This document shows positions 24,987-35,518 of a DNA stretch of 64,000 bases, piece by piece (within the stretch, counting starts at the first letter, position 1; every line of letters starts with the position of its first letter). The stretch is from the NCBI RefSeq assembly GCF_007829835.1, contig NZ_VIWP01000001.1, positions 372,001-436,000 on the forward strand. The letters are read 5' to 3'. Under the pieces are notes generated by a model that was not told the DNA's origin, did not search any database, and saw only the letters and a list, made by a program, of their open reading frames with translations. A program made the position numbers and the translations under genes. Source of the stretch: Neorhizobium alkalisoli (GTDB lineage Bacteria; Pseudomonadota; Alphaproteobacteria; Rhizobiales; Rhizobiaceae).

Positions 24987-27395
24987 TTACGCGGGCTGAA
25001 CGAGATTGGCCATCAGACGGAAGGCGCCCGGCACCAGACGATCCATCTGATGATGCAGGACAAGGCTGACATGGCTGTGCCGGCCCTTGCCGATAGTGCC
25101 TGAAAGCAGAGCGCCTCGCAGGGGCTGTTCATCAACGTCATGCATGGAGAGAAGCGGCGTATAGGCATCGTCCCATCGCGACGGGAAATAAAGGCCGCGC
25201 TCCTTCTCCCAGCCCTGCCAGTCTTCTATCCCGATCTGGTTCGGACCCTTCAACAGCACGTGGTCCGATTCAAGCACCGTGACCTCGGCAGCCGGATCGG
25301 TCACCCGCCAGCGCACGGAAGGCGAGCCGATCTCGATACGGCGCGGCGGCGTGGCGGCCGGATCCCAGCCATCGCTCGGGCGATGATAGAGCGTCACGAG
25401 ATGCCCGCCCTCCTCGACGAAGCGATGCAGGCGCGCCCGGGCTGCAGCCAGATCCTCGCGAAGGCCGAAGGTGAAAATGCCGACGACAATGGTGGTGAAC
25501 CGCGACAGATCTCCGGCCAGGGCCTGCGCATCGAGCTCGGTGACATCGAGCCCCATGCGGGTAAGCCATAGGCCGACCCTGTCGGCTCCACCGCCGACAT
25601 AACCGACGCGCGCACCCTCCGGCAATTTCAGGTCCAGAGACAGGATTTTCAAAGTTGCGGGTGTGCGAAAGACCGAGCGGCCAATATGCGGATAGGCGAT
25701 CGGCGTTGTGCGGATGGCCGGCCGCCCGCCAATTTTTGGCTCGATCTCGACAAGGCCCGGTTTTGGCGCGCCATGGAGAGACGCCACCCAGCCTGTATCG
25801 CCCGCCTTCATTGTCCAGCCCTGAGGCACTGCGAAGGAGACCGGAGCCTTTTCGCCTGAGACATCAAGGCTTATCGGCCATTCCGTCTGCGTAACGCCGA
25901 GCGGAATGATCAGAGCATCCGGCGAGAGGCTGACGGAATGGGGTGGAGCGACGGAGAAAGGTTCTTCCAAGTCAAAGATGCCAGTCACAAGCCGCTCGCC
26001 GATCTGCGCTGCGACTTTTACATGCGCAACGCCATTACCGCCCATCGCGGACCATGACGGTGTAAAAACATCGGAGATCGGCGCATCGGCGGCCGCAGCC
26101 AGAGAAAAGGCCCGCTCGTCTGTTGGAGTGGTCGAATCCAGCTTGGCCGAGATGCCCGGCGGCATGACGGGGACAACGTCAACTTTGCGGCTTACCGCAC
26201 CTTCGCCCAGTTCCACGACGAGACCTGCCGCACCGCCCGGAACGATCGTGGCCGGATCGGCATAAGCGCGTTCGAAAATGCCCATTGCGTCAAGGATCGC
26301 CGCGTCCACCTCCCGGCGTTTTCGCGCGAGGCGATGGCCATGAGCGCGCAGAAAACTGTCATTCGCACTGGCCTCGGCAATCTCCAGCCAGCCGGCAGCC
26401 TCCAGCAGCGCAAGCCCCACCTTTTTCGTATCAGGAAACGACCAGACCGCCACGTCGATCGCCCGGTCGGCAGCGCTGAGCGCTTCGGCGAACTTGGCCG
26501 CGATGCCCGGCGTGCGGGCAAGCGCAGCCAGCGAGGCCGGCAGGCCATCCAGCACGGATTGCTCGGGCGACATGCGTTTCGATGAAAGCTTGAGATGCAG
26601 TGGCCAGCTTTTCTTCGCCTGTTTCGGCCAGCGCCCCATGCCTTGCGATGCATGGTAATAACGCGACCACTCGCCGATACGGCCATATTCGGCGCCCGTC
26701 GCAGGATCGCGACCTTCCGCCTCGACGACAACAGTCGCATCGGGCGGCGGCACTTCGTCGTCATAGGTATCGCCACCACCCGACCAGGCCGGCAGGTAGA
26801 ATTTCGCGACACGACAGGGTTTTAGCCCCATGTCCAGATGTTCCGGGTGCGCCTTCGGATCGGCGGCAAGCGCGATCGCGGTTTCGGCAGCCCGCGTCAT
26901 GGCGCGGTGATGGCCATGCTGGCCCGGCACGTCCAAAAAGGTCGGCACGACGATATCCGGCCGCTCCATACGATAGGCCCGCACCAGTCGCTCGACGATG
27001 CGGTCTTCTCCCCAATGCCCGAAGGTGGCATCGCCGTTCTTGGAAAAACCGAAATCATGGACCGGATCAACCGGGCCGTGGCCGAGCCAGTGGACATCCG
27101 CGTCGAGCACACGGGCAGCTTCTTCCAGTTCCCGCGAGCGGATCACCCCGAGCGCGCCCAGTCGCTCCGGTCCAAGTGCATTCTGGCCGCCCTCGCCGCG
27201 GGTCGAGCAGGCGATCACCACCCGCATGCCAAGTCCGAGACGCAGCCATGCGAGCATACCGTTATGCTCGTCATCCGGATGCGCGCCGGTATTCATCATC
27301 GTGACGGTGGATTTCAGCCGGCTGAGCTTGCGATGCAGGCGAACGAGGGATGGATCGGCCATCTGCCTTTCGATGCGTTCACGGGCATTCAGCAT
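24987..27395 (-). CDS. Large PIG-L family deacetylase with C-terminal extension
   Basis: The protein has 802 residues. Residues about 30-250 are the zinc-dependent PIG-L/LmbE domain, with GAHPDDEHNG (metal-binding H, D, D) and a distal GQHGHHRAMTRAA. PIG-L enzymes remove N-acetyl groups from amino sugars or glycoconjugates. The remaining 550 residues include a beta-rich middle and, near residues 600-700, a GATase1/ThuA-like segment (VGYVGGGADRVGLWLTRMGLDVTELDAQAL, FVEEGGHLVTLYHRP). No signal peptide, so it should be cytoplasmic. It follows the ROK repressor by 20 bases and is divergent from the sugar ABC operon. Confidence 0.87.
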   Translation of the reverse strand: MLNARERIERQMADPSLVRLHRKLSRLKSTVTMMNTGAHPDDEHNGMLAWLRLGLGMRVVIACSTRGEGGQNALGPERLGALGVIRSRELEEAARVLDADVHWLGHGPVDPVHDFGFSKNGDATFGHWGEDRIVERLVRAYRMERPDIVVPTFLDVPGQHGHHRAMTRAAETAIALAADPKAHPEHLDMGLKPCRVAKFYLPAWSGGGDTYDDEVPPPDATVVVEAEGRDPATGAEYGRIGEWSRYYHASQGMGRWPKQAKKSWPLHLKLSSKRMSPEQSVLDGLPASLAALARTPGIAAKFAEALSAADRAIDVAVWSFPDTKKVGLALLEAAGWLEIAEASANDSFLRAHGHRLARKRREVDAAILDAMGIFERAYADPATIVPGGAAGLVVELGEGAVSRKVDVVPVMPPGISAKLDSTTPTDERAFSLAAAADAPISDVFTPSWSAMGGNGVAHVKVAAQIGERLVTGIFDLEEPFSVAPPHSVSLSPDALIIPLGVTQTEWPISLDVSGEKAPVSFAVPQGWTMKAGDTGWVASLHGAPKPGLVEIEPKIGGRPAIRTTPIAYPHIGRSVFRTPATLKILSLDLKLPEGARVGYVGGGADRVGLWLTRMGLDVTELDAQALAGDLSRFTTIVVGIFTFGLREDLAAARARLHRFVEEGGHLVTLYHRPSDGWDPAATPPRRIEIGSPSVRWRVTDPAAEVTVLESDHVLLKGPNQIGIEDWQGWEKERGLYFPSRWDDAYTPLLSMHDVDEQPLRGALLSGTIGKGRHSHVSLVLHHQMDRLVPGAFRLMANLVQPA

Positions 27396-27415
27396 GCATG
27401 CGGCTCCGTCAAAAA

Positions 27416-28642
27416 TCAGGTGGGCGTATTGGCAAGTCCGGCCAGCGACGTTTCAAGTTTTGGCGTCACCATGTCGAAAAGCGGCAGGGAGGCGGCGCCG
27501 AGTGCTGCGGTCAGCTGGCCCGTCTTGCCACGCATCACACGCGGCAGATCGCGCAGCCTGCGGCTTGCGACCGATGTCGGCAATTGCCCCATCCGGGCAA
27601 CGATATCGTCGATGATCACATCCGGCAGCGCGCCGCCGAGGATGACCGTCTGCGGATCGAGAATGTTTTCGAGTATCGCCACCATCGGGCCGAGGCAGGT
27701 GGCCGCATCGTCGATCCATTCCTCGACGACGGGATGTTTTTCGGAGTGCAGTTTTTCGAGATCTGCGACTTCCACATCGGTTATGCCGGTGCAGGCAAGC
27801 TTTTCCCGAAGCACGTAAAGTGAGGCATAACCTTCAAGACAGCCGAGCTGGCCGCAGGAGGGGCAGGCGCGCCCCTTTGGCACGACGGTGACATGGCCGA
27901 TCTCGCCGGCATTGCCGAAAGCGCCGCGATAGGGAGCGCCATCCTGAATAATGCCGAGACCGATACCGACGCCGAAATAGATCATGCAGAAATTCGCGAT
28001 CGCGAGACCGGCGCCGAACAGGCGTTCGCCAACCGCCGCCGCCGTCGCGTCGTTCTCGACCACCACCGTGTGACCACAGGCTTCACTCAGCGCCTGGGCG
28101 GCATCGAGCCCGGCCCAGCCCGGAAGCGTGGTCGGGCCGACCGAGGTCATGCCTTCGATTTCGAACGGTCCCGGCATCACCACGCCGGTACCGAGCAGCC
28201 GCAGGCCGGCGCTCTTCTCGACCGCGGCAAGATCCGCGGCGAAGGTTGAAAGCACATGCGCCGGCGTCGTATCGGCAAGCTGGGTAACGCGTTTGGCGCG
28301 CAGGCGGCCGGAAAGATCGAGCGCGACCGTCACCGTATGGTCGGCGGCGATTTCGACGCCGATCGTCATGCCGCCATCGGGGTTGACGGCAAACTGGATG
28401 GGCGGCTGGCCGCGACCGGAGCGCAGCCGGCCCATCTCCATCAGCAGCCCTTCGTCAACCAGATCATCGACGATGTTGGCGACGGCCTGCGCCGTCAAAT
28501 GGGTGAGTTTGGCGATATGCGCACGACCGAGAGAACCGTTACGGCGCACGACATCGAGGACCACGCGCCGGTTATGGTCGCGGCTTCTCTCCGGGTTGTT
28601 GCCGATCGCAACCGTATGCGGGCCGGTCGTGTGTATCGTCAT
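27416..28642 (-). CDS. ROK-family transcriptional repressor
   Basis: The protein has 408 residues from ATG 28642: winged helix (LDVVRRNGSLGRAHIAKLTHLTAQAVANIVDDLVDEGLL) and a ROK sugar-kinase-like domain with the zinc motif CPSCGQLGCLEG and the GIGLGIIQDG segment. ROK repressors of the NagC/XylR group respond to sugars or amino sugars. A further ATG upstream would add about 20 residues. It should control the divergent importer operon and its own PIG-L partner. A candidate operator lies at 28702-28719. Confidence 0.92.
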   Translation of the reverse strand: MTIHTTGPHTVAIGNNPERSRDHNRRVVLDVVRRNGSLGRAHIAKLTHLTAQAVANIVDDLVDEGLLMEMGRLRSGRGQPPIQFAVNPDGGMTIGVEIAADHTVTVALDLSGRLRAKRVTQLADTTPAHVLSTFAADLAAVEKSAGLRLLGTGVVMPGPFEIEGMTSVGPTTLPGWAGLDAAQALSEACGHTVVVENDATAAAVGERLFGAGLAIANFCMIYFGVGIGLGIIQDGAPYRGAFGNAGEIGHVTVVPKGRACPSCGQLGCLEGYASLYVLREKLACTGITDVEVADLEKLHSEKHPVVEEWIDDAATCLGPMVAILENILDPQTVILGGALPDVIIDDIVARMGQLPTSVASRRLRDLPRVMRGKTGQLTAALGAASLPLFDMVTPKLETSLAGLANTPT

Positions 28643-28701
28643 GCAGCCTGTCTTTCCGTGTTGGAAATTCATAACGCCGGAAACCGCCAACCGGCAATAC
28701 A

Positions 28702-28729
28702 ATAATTCAAGTAAATTATCTTATTGACA
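28702..28729. promoter_or_regulatory. Candidate ROK operator and -35 element
   Basis: The dyad ATAATT-CAAGTA-AATTAT (28702-28719) has six-base arms, AT-rich like known NagC/XylR operators, in an otherwise GC-rich gap. TTGACA follows at 28724-28729 and reads towards the ABC operon, so the dyad abuts its -35 box. No convincing -10 was found. Confidence 0.5.
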
Positions 28730-28905
28730 AAACGCCCGCCGCAGAGAAGCCTAGGGAGGAGCTGGGGGCCTTGGCGCTCCAGAGGGAGGTTTCACTGCGA
28801 CACCTCCGGGGAATGACGCTGCCGGTCACATCACTGTGGCGGCAGCGGGGAACAAATCACGCCCCAAAGACCGGATCGTCCGGCGGGGGATAACGGAGGG
28901 TTCGC

Positions 28906-30159
28906 ATGCGCAAGGCAACTTTGTTTGCCGGCCTCGTTGCCGGTTTCAGCACGCTCGCAATCAACGCCGCCCAGGCGGTCGAGATCGAATATTGGCAGTA
29001 CGTGTTCGATACACGCGTCAAGGCGATGGACGAGCTGATCACCAATTTCCAGAAGGCCAATCCGGATATCACCGTCAAGCAGGTGACCTTCCCTTACGCC
29101 GATTACCAGACGCGCGTGATCGCCGCGAACATGGCCGGTAATGGTCCCGACGTGATGCAGCTCTTCTACGGCTGGCTCGACAAGTTCGTCGCCGGCAAGC
29201 TCCTGCAGCCGCTGCCGACCGATGCCTTCCCGCATGACAAGATCGAAAGCGAATTCTTCCCGATCGTTACCGCCATGAAGCGCGGCGACGATTATTACGG
29301 CCTGCCGACCGCCGTGCGTTCGCTGGCATTGTTCTACAACAAGAAACTCTTCACCGAAGCCGGGCTTGATCCGAACTCGCCGCCGAAGACGCTCGACGAT
29401 TTTGTCGCCGCCGCCCAGAAGATCGCCAAGCACGACGGTTCCGGCAACCTGACCGTTGCCGGCTCGACGCTGGACATGGCCGGCCAGGATCACCAGTGGT
29501 GGCGCGAAGTGCTGGTCCGCCAGTTCGGCGGCATGCCTTATACCGATGGCGACAAGAAGGTTGCCTACAACAGCGATGCCGGCCTGAAAGCGCTGAAATT
29601 CTACACCAGCCTGCAGCTCGAAAAGAAGATCGGCCAGGCGGGCTTCATGGATGAAGGTCAGGCTGCCTTCCGCGGCGGCAAGGCCGGCATGACGATCGAC
29701 GGCACCTTCCGTCTCGGCGCCTTCAAGTCGATCAAGGATTTCGAATGGGGCGTGACCGAGCTTCCGGCCAATGCCGAAGGCGTGCGCTCCAACTATGCCA
29801 GCTACTTTGCCAACGGCATCAGCGCCAAGGCGACCGGTGCAGAGCTCGAAGCGTCGAAGAAATTCCTCGCCTATATCTCCTCGCCCGAGGCCATGGACAT
29901 CTGGCTGAAGACGGTCGGCGAACTGCCGGCACGCCGTGCGGCGGCGATGACCGAAACCAACCTGAAGGACCCGATCTACGGCCCGTTCCTGAAGGGCCTG
30001 GAATACGCCCATACGACGATGTTCATGGACGAGGCCGGCCAGCGCCAGACTGCCATGGATATGGTCAACCGCGTTCTCCTGGAAGGCCAGAAGCCCGAGG
30101 ATTCGCTGAAGCAGGCTGCCGAGGCCGAGCAGGAAATCATCGACGCGGCCAAGCCGTAA
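28906..30159 (+). CDS. Sugar ABC transporter binding protein (CUT1 family)
   Basis: The protein has 417 residues, signal peptide ATLFAGLVAGFSTLAINAAQA, then the family-1 fold (VEIEYWQYVFDTRVKAMDELITNFQKAN, PDVMQLFYGWLDKF, YYGLPTAVRSLALFYNKKLF). GGAGGGTTCGC precedes the ATG. These proteins capture oligosaccharides, glycerol-phosphate esters and similar ligands in the periplasm. First gene of a seven-gene-scale operon with two permeases, a lyase, an ATPase and a kinase. The ligand is not predictable from motif reading. Confidence 0.93.
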   Translation: MRKATLFAGLVAGFSTLAINAAQAVEIEYWQYVFDTRVKAMDELITNFQKANPDITVKQVTFPYADYQTRVIAANMAGNGPDVMQLFYGWLDKFVAGKLLQPLPTDAFPHDKIESEFFPIVTAMKRGDDYYGLPTAVRSLALFYNKKLFTEAGLDPNSPPKTLDDFVAAAQKIAKHDGSGNLTVAGSTLDMAGQDHQWWREVLVRQFGGMPYTDGDKKVAYNSDAGLKALKFYTSLQLEKKIGQAGFMDEGQAAFRGGKAGMTIDGTFRLGAFKSIKDFEWGVTELPANAEGVRSNYASYFANGISAKATGAELEASKKFLAYISSPEAMDIWLKTVGELPARRAAAMTETNLKDPIYGPFLKGLEYAHTTMFMDEAGQRQTAMDMVNRVLLEGQKPEDSLKQAAEAEQEIIDAAKP

Positions 30160-30171
30160 GGGCAGAAAACC

Positions 30172-31125
30172 ATGGCAACGATCGAACAGCAGGGGGCGGC
30201 ACCCGGCCGCCCCGATGGTCCGCGGAGTGGCACTCTCACGGACCGCCTCTCTATGCGGACGCGCCGCCTCCTCTGGGTCTGGGGATTTCTAGCCCTGCCG
30301 ATCCTGTTTTATGCAGTGATCCGTTTCTACCCGACGGTGCAGGCCTTTTATCTGTCCTTCACCAACTGGGATCTCCTTCGGCCTGCAAAATTCATCGGTT
30401 TTGCCAATTACATTAAGCTGTTCAAGGACCCGCAATTCTGGAAGGTGTTCAAGAACACCTTTGTCTACCTGATCGTCGGCACGCCGATCAGCCTCGTTCT
30501 GGCCTTCACGATCGCCTATTTCCTCGATCGTGTCCGCTTCATGCACAATTTCATTCGGGCACTGTATTTCCTGCCCTTCCTGACGACCGCCGCCGCTATG
30601 GCCTGGGTCTGGCGCTGGTTCTACCAGCCGCCGCCGATCGGCGTGATCAACGATGTTCTGAGCATGGTCGGCATTGCGCAGCAGCCTTTCATCCGTTCGA
30701 CGGACCAGGCGCTGTTTTCGATCATGGTCACTGCCATCTGGGCCGGTCTCGGCTTCCAGATCATCATCTTCATGGCCGGCCTGCGCGCCATCCCGACGTC
30801 CTTTTACGAGGCCGCGAGGATCGACGGGCTCGGGGAATTCGCGATTCTGCGCAAGATCACCCTGCCGCTTCTGAAACCGACGACCGTCTTCCTCGTCGTC
30901 TTCTCGTCGATCGGTTTCCTGCGCATTTTCGACCAGGTCTATAACATGACCACCAACGACCCCGGCGGTCCGCTCGGCTCGACCAAGCCGCTGGTGCTGA
31001 TGATCTATCAGACAGCGTTCAACTCCTATGCGATGGGTTATGCCGCCGCGCAGACCGTGGTCCTGTTCACCATCCTCCTGATCGTATCGCTGCTGCAGCT
31101 CTTCATCCTGAGAGAAAAGAAATGA
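30172..31125 (+). CDS. Sugar ABC transporter permease (CUT1, MalF/UgpA type)
   Basis: The protein has 317 residues, six membrane segments, and the cytoplasmic EAA loop EAARIDGLGEFAILRKITLPLLKPT near residues 205-230. The N-terminal 30 residues are hydrophilic (Gly/Pro/Arg). It starts 12 bases after the binding-protein gene and overlaps the second permease by four bases (ATGA), so the three are co-translated. It forms the heterodimeric inner-membrane channel with its neighbour. Confidence 0.93.
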   Translation: MATIEQQGAAPGRPDGPRSGTLTDRLSMRTRRLLWVWGFLALPILFYAVIRFYPTVQAFYLSFTNWDLLRPAKFIGFANYIKLFKDPQFWKVFKNTFVYLIVGTPISLVLAFTIAYFLDRVRFMHNFIRALYFLPFLTTAAAMAWVWRWFYQPPPIGVINDVLSMVGIAQQPFIRSTDQALFSIMVTAIWAGLGFQIIIFMAGLRAIPTSFYEAARIDGLGEFAILRKITLPLLKPTTVFLVVFSSIGFLRIFDQVYNMTTNDPGGPLGSTKPLVLMIYQTAFNSYAMGYAAAQTVVLFTILLIVSLLQLFILREKK

Positions 31126-31964
31126 GCGAGACGCCAACTCTCCATCGCGCCAATATCCGGCCGGGCATGATCCTCACCTGGACGCTGCTCTTCATCGGCG
31201 GCCTGATCATGATCTCGCCGATCGCCTTCATGTTCTCGACCTCGCTGAAGACGGCCGATCAGGTCTACGACCTGCGCCTCATTCCGGCCGCACCGACACT
31301 TTCGAACTATATCGCCGTTCTGGCGGATGGCCGTTTTCTGCGCTGGTTCTTCAATTCCAGCCTGGTCGCCGTTCTGGTCACGCTGTCCAACTGCTTCTTC
31401 GACAGTCTTGTCGGTTACACGCTGGCAAAGTTCGAATTCCGCGGCCGCTATTTCATCTTCCTCGCCATCCTCTCGACGCTGATGATCCCGACCGAAATGC
31501 TGGTCATTCCGTGGTACCTGATGTCCAGCCAGCTCGGCTGGCTGGACAGCTATTGGGGCATCATGTTTCCCGGCATGATGACTGCCTTCGGCACCTTCCT
31601 GATGAAACAGTTTTTCGAGACCGTGCCGAACGACTTTCTGGAGGCAGCGCGTGTCGATGGGCTTAACGAGTTCCAGATCTGGTGGAAAGTGGCGCTGCCG
31701 CTGGTGACCCCTGCCCTTTCGGCGCTCGCCATCTTCACCTTCCTCGGCAATTGGACGGCCTTTTTCTGGCCGCTGATCGTCACCACCAGCAAGGAACTTT
31801 ATACGTTGCCGGTCGGGCTTTCGAGTTTTGCCGTAGAACAGTCCATCCAGTGGGAAATGATCATGACGGGGGCCGCGATCGCCACCCTTCCCACTCTCAT
31901 CATCTTCCTCGTCCTGCAGCGCTACATCGTCCGTGGCGTCATGCTCGCAGGCCTGAAAGGATAA
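31122..31964 (+). CDS. Sugar ABC transporter permease (CUT1, MalG/UgpE type)
   Basis: The protein has 280 residues, six membrane segments, and the EAA loop EAARVDGLNEFQIWWKVALPLVTPAL near residues 175-200. The short N-terminus and the C-terminal RYIVRGVMLAGLKG are typical of MalG-type subunits. It is followed four bases later by the lyase gene, which is unusual because a catabolic enzyme is inserted between permease and ATPase genes. Confidence 0.93.
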   Translation: MSETPTLHRANIRPGMILTWTLLFIGGLIMISPIAFMFSTSLKTADQVYDLRLIPAAPTLSNYIAVLADGRFLRWFFNSSLVAVLVTLSNCFFDSLVGYTLAKFEFRGRYFIFLAILSTLMIPTEMLVIPWYLMSSQLGWLDSYWGIMFPGMMTAFGTFLMKQFFETVPNDFLEAARVDGLNEFQIWWKVALPLVTPALSALAIFTFLGNWTAFFWPLIVTTSKELYTLPVGLSSFAVEQSIQWEMIMTGAAIATLPTLIIFLVLQRYIVRGVMLAGLKG

Positions 31965-31968
31965 ACCC

Positions 31969-33480
31969 ATGGCGGATATCGACCCGCGCCTTTCCGACAC
32001 CAGCAAGTTCCCCGATCCGGTCTACAAGGAAACGGTGCTGAAGCCGCTGTTCGACGGCGCAAAAAGCCACCATGTCGACGGTTTTCGCCGCATCGACCGC
32101 GCCCATCTCGTCATGCTGGTCGAGACCGGCATTCTCGACAGGGAGATCGCCGCGAAGATCGCCGGCGCGCTGGAAGCGATCGATCGCGAGGTTGATCCGT
32201 CAACCCTCGTTTATACCGGCGAAGTCGAAGACTTCTTCTTCTTGATCGAGAAGGAGCTGAAGGCACGGATCGGCGTCGATATCGCCGGCCGGCTGCATAC
32301 CGCCCGTTCGCGCAACGATATCGATCACACCCTGTTCAAGCTTGGCCTGAAGGAAAAGATCGATGTGCTTCAGGGCAAGGCCCGCAAACTTCTGGCCGCG
32401 ATGATCGACAAGGCGGAAAGCGAAAAGGCAACGCTGATCGTTGCCTATACCCACGGTCAGCCGGCCCAGCCGACGACCTTCGGCCACTATCTTTCCGCTG
32501 CGATCGAAATCCTCATCCGCGACATCGAACGGTTCGCAGATGCCCGCCGGATCGTCGATCTCTCCTCCATGGGGGCCGCCGCCATCACCACGTCGGGTTT
32601 CCCGATCGACCGGGAGCGGGTCGCGCATCTGCTCGGCTTCTCTGCCGCCCAGCGCAATTCCTATTCCTGCATCGCCGCCGTCGATTATACGACCTCGACC
32701 TATTCGGCGATCGAACTGATGTTCCTGCATCTCGGCCGCCTGATCCAGGACTTTCAGTTCTGGACGAGTTTTGAGGTCGGCCAGATCTATGTGCCGAACG
32801 CGCTGGTGCAGATCTCCTCGATCATGCCGCAGAAGCGCAATCCTGTCCCCATCGAACACCTGCGCCACCTCGCCAGCCAGACTTTTGGACGTGCGCGCAC
32901 AGTGATTGACGTCATGCACAACACGCCGTTCACCGACATGAACGACAGCGAAGGCGAAACCCAGGGCATGGGCTACGAGGCCTTCGCCTCGGCCTATCGC
33001 GTCCTCGACCTCCTGGCAGCGCTGATCAGCCAGATCAGCATCGACCCGGAACGCGTCGACCAGAATATCCGCCGTTCCTGCATCACCATTACCGAGCTCG
33101 CGGACTCTCTGGTACGGATCGAAGGCCTCTCCTTCCGCGAGGCCCACGAAATTGCAGCAGCCACGGCAAAGAGCGTCGTTGCCGCCAAGGGCGACCTGCC
33201 GGGTGATGGCTTTGAACCTTTCCTCAAAGCCTTCGAACATTCGGCCGGCCGCAAGCCTTCGGTCGATCTTCAAAAATTCAGGGAGATCGTTTCGCCGGAA
33301 CATTTCGTTGCCGTCCGCGCCCGTTTCGGCGGGCCTGCGCCGGAACCGATGGCTGCCGCAATCACCGCCTACCGCGAAAAGCTTGCCACATTCGAGGCCG
33401 CAGCAAATGCTGCTGCGGAATACGAAGCGGCCGCTGCGGCGGAACTCACCGAAAAATTCACCGCGCTGACGGGAGCCTGA
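31969..33480 (+). CDS. Argininosuccinate-lyase-family enzyme, probably not ArgH itself
   Basis: The protein has 503 residues of the aspartase/fumarase/ASL superfamily. Signatures are GRLHTARSRNDID, THGQPAQPTTFGHYL and the signature loop SSIMPQKRNPVPIEH. True ArgH has GRLHTGRSRNDQ, THLQ-AQP and SSIMPQKKNPD, so several substrate-contacting positions differ. The family cleaves N-succinyl compounds to release fumarate. The gene lies inside a sugar ABC operon, between permease and ATPase, so its substrate is probably the imported compound or a derivative rather than argininosuccinate. EDDS-lyase-like or other succinyl-amine chemistry is possible. The C-terminal tail is Ala-rich. Confidence 0.85.
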   Translation: MADIDPRLSDTSKFPDPVYKETVLKPLFDGAKSHHVDGFRRIDRAHLVMLVETGILDREIAAKIAGALEAIDREVDPSTLVYTGEVEDFFFLIEKELKARIGVDIAGRLHTARSRNDIDHTLFKLGLKEKIDVLQGKARKLLAAMIDKAESEKATLIVAYTHGQPAQPTTFGHYLSAAIEILIRDIERFADARRIVDLSSMGAAAITTSGFPIDRERVAHLLGFSAAQRNSYSCIAAVDYTTSTYSAIELMFLHLGRLIQDFQFWTSFEVGQIYVPNALVQISSIMPQKRNPVPIEHLRHLASQTFGRARTVIDVMHNTPFTDMNDSEGETQGMGYEAFASAYRVLDLLAALISQISIDPERVDQNIRRSCITITELADSLVRIEGLSFREAHEIAAATAKSVVAAKGDLPGDGFEPFLKAFEHSAGRKPSVDLQKFREIVSPEHFVAVRARFGGPAPEPMAAAITAYREKLATFEAAANAAAEYEAAAAAELTEKFTALTGA

Positions 33481-33482
33481 TC

Positions 33483-34516
<1,034 letters not shown>

Positions 34517-34520
<4 letters not shown>

Positions 34521-35518
34521 TGACACATGCAGACAAAAGGTCCGCGGTGCTCAGCATCGGGCGGATTTATTGCGACCTGATTTTTACCGGGCTCGGCGAA
34601 TTGCCGGTCCTCGGGCGGGAGCTTTTTGCCGATGGCATGGAGATCACGGCCGGCGGTGGCGGATTTATCGCGGCGGCCCATATGGTGCATGTCGGACGCA
34701 AGGCCGCGCTGGTCGCCAGGCTTGGAACCGATACTCTTTCGGCCGGTGTGGAAGGCCAGATCCGTGACAGCCGGGTGGATCTGCGTTTCGTCGAACACGC
34801 CGCCGATGCCGGGCCGCAGGTGACAGTCGCAGCGGTCATCGGACATGACCGCGCCTTCCTGACCCATCGCGCTGGCCCCGCCCAGCCGGCGACCCTGGAC
34901 GCGGCACTCGACTGGGATGAGGCACGTCATCTGCACATCGCCGAATTTGCGACACTGCATGAAATCCCCGATCTCATCACCCGCGCCAAGGCGAAAGGCC
35001 TCACCGTCTCGCTCGATCCGAGCTGGGATCCGAGCCTCATCCACGACAAAAGCCTGCTGGAAGCCTGCAAAGGCGTCGATCTCTTCCTGCCCAATATGGA
35101 AGAGGCAACGGCCATCACCAGTTCCTCAGATCCGCTGATCGCGATCGGCATATTGCGAAAAACCTTCCCGCTCGTCGCCCTCAAGGGCGGCGCGGATGGC
35201 GCATGGCTCCTGGCCGATGCCGACGTGCTGCATGCCCCTGCCGAAGCGGTGAAAGTCGTCGATACGACCGGTGCCGGCGACGCATTCAATGCCGGTTTCC
35301 TGCATGCTTGGCTGGACGGAGCCGCGCCCGAAACCTGTCTCAAGGCCGGAATCCGGGCCGGCAGCCTTGCCGTAAAGGCCGCAGGTGGCGCGCCGAGACG
35401 GGAACCGGACACGTCCACGGACGCGAACAGCGGCAAGACCGAAGCGCCGGACGGCGCCTCCGTCAGCTCAAAATCGCCAGCGCTTATTCAGCTGCTGCGG
35501 CGATTGTCGCAGCGTTGA
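34517..35518 (+). CDS. PfkB-family carbohydrate kinase
   Basis: The protein has 333 residues of the ribokinase fold, with SIGRIYCDLIFTGLGELP at the N-terminus, FLPNMEEATAIT, and the catalytic signature DTTGAGDAFNAGFLHA near residues 253-268. It should phosphorylate a sugar or sugar-like product of the imported compound. The last 45 residues (GAPRREPDTSTDANSGKTEAP...) are low-complexity and beyond the normal domain end; the final 35 bases overlap the convergent epimerase gene, so this tail may be a recent read-through extension. Confidence 0.88.
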
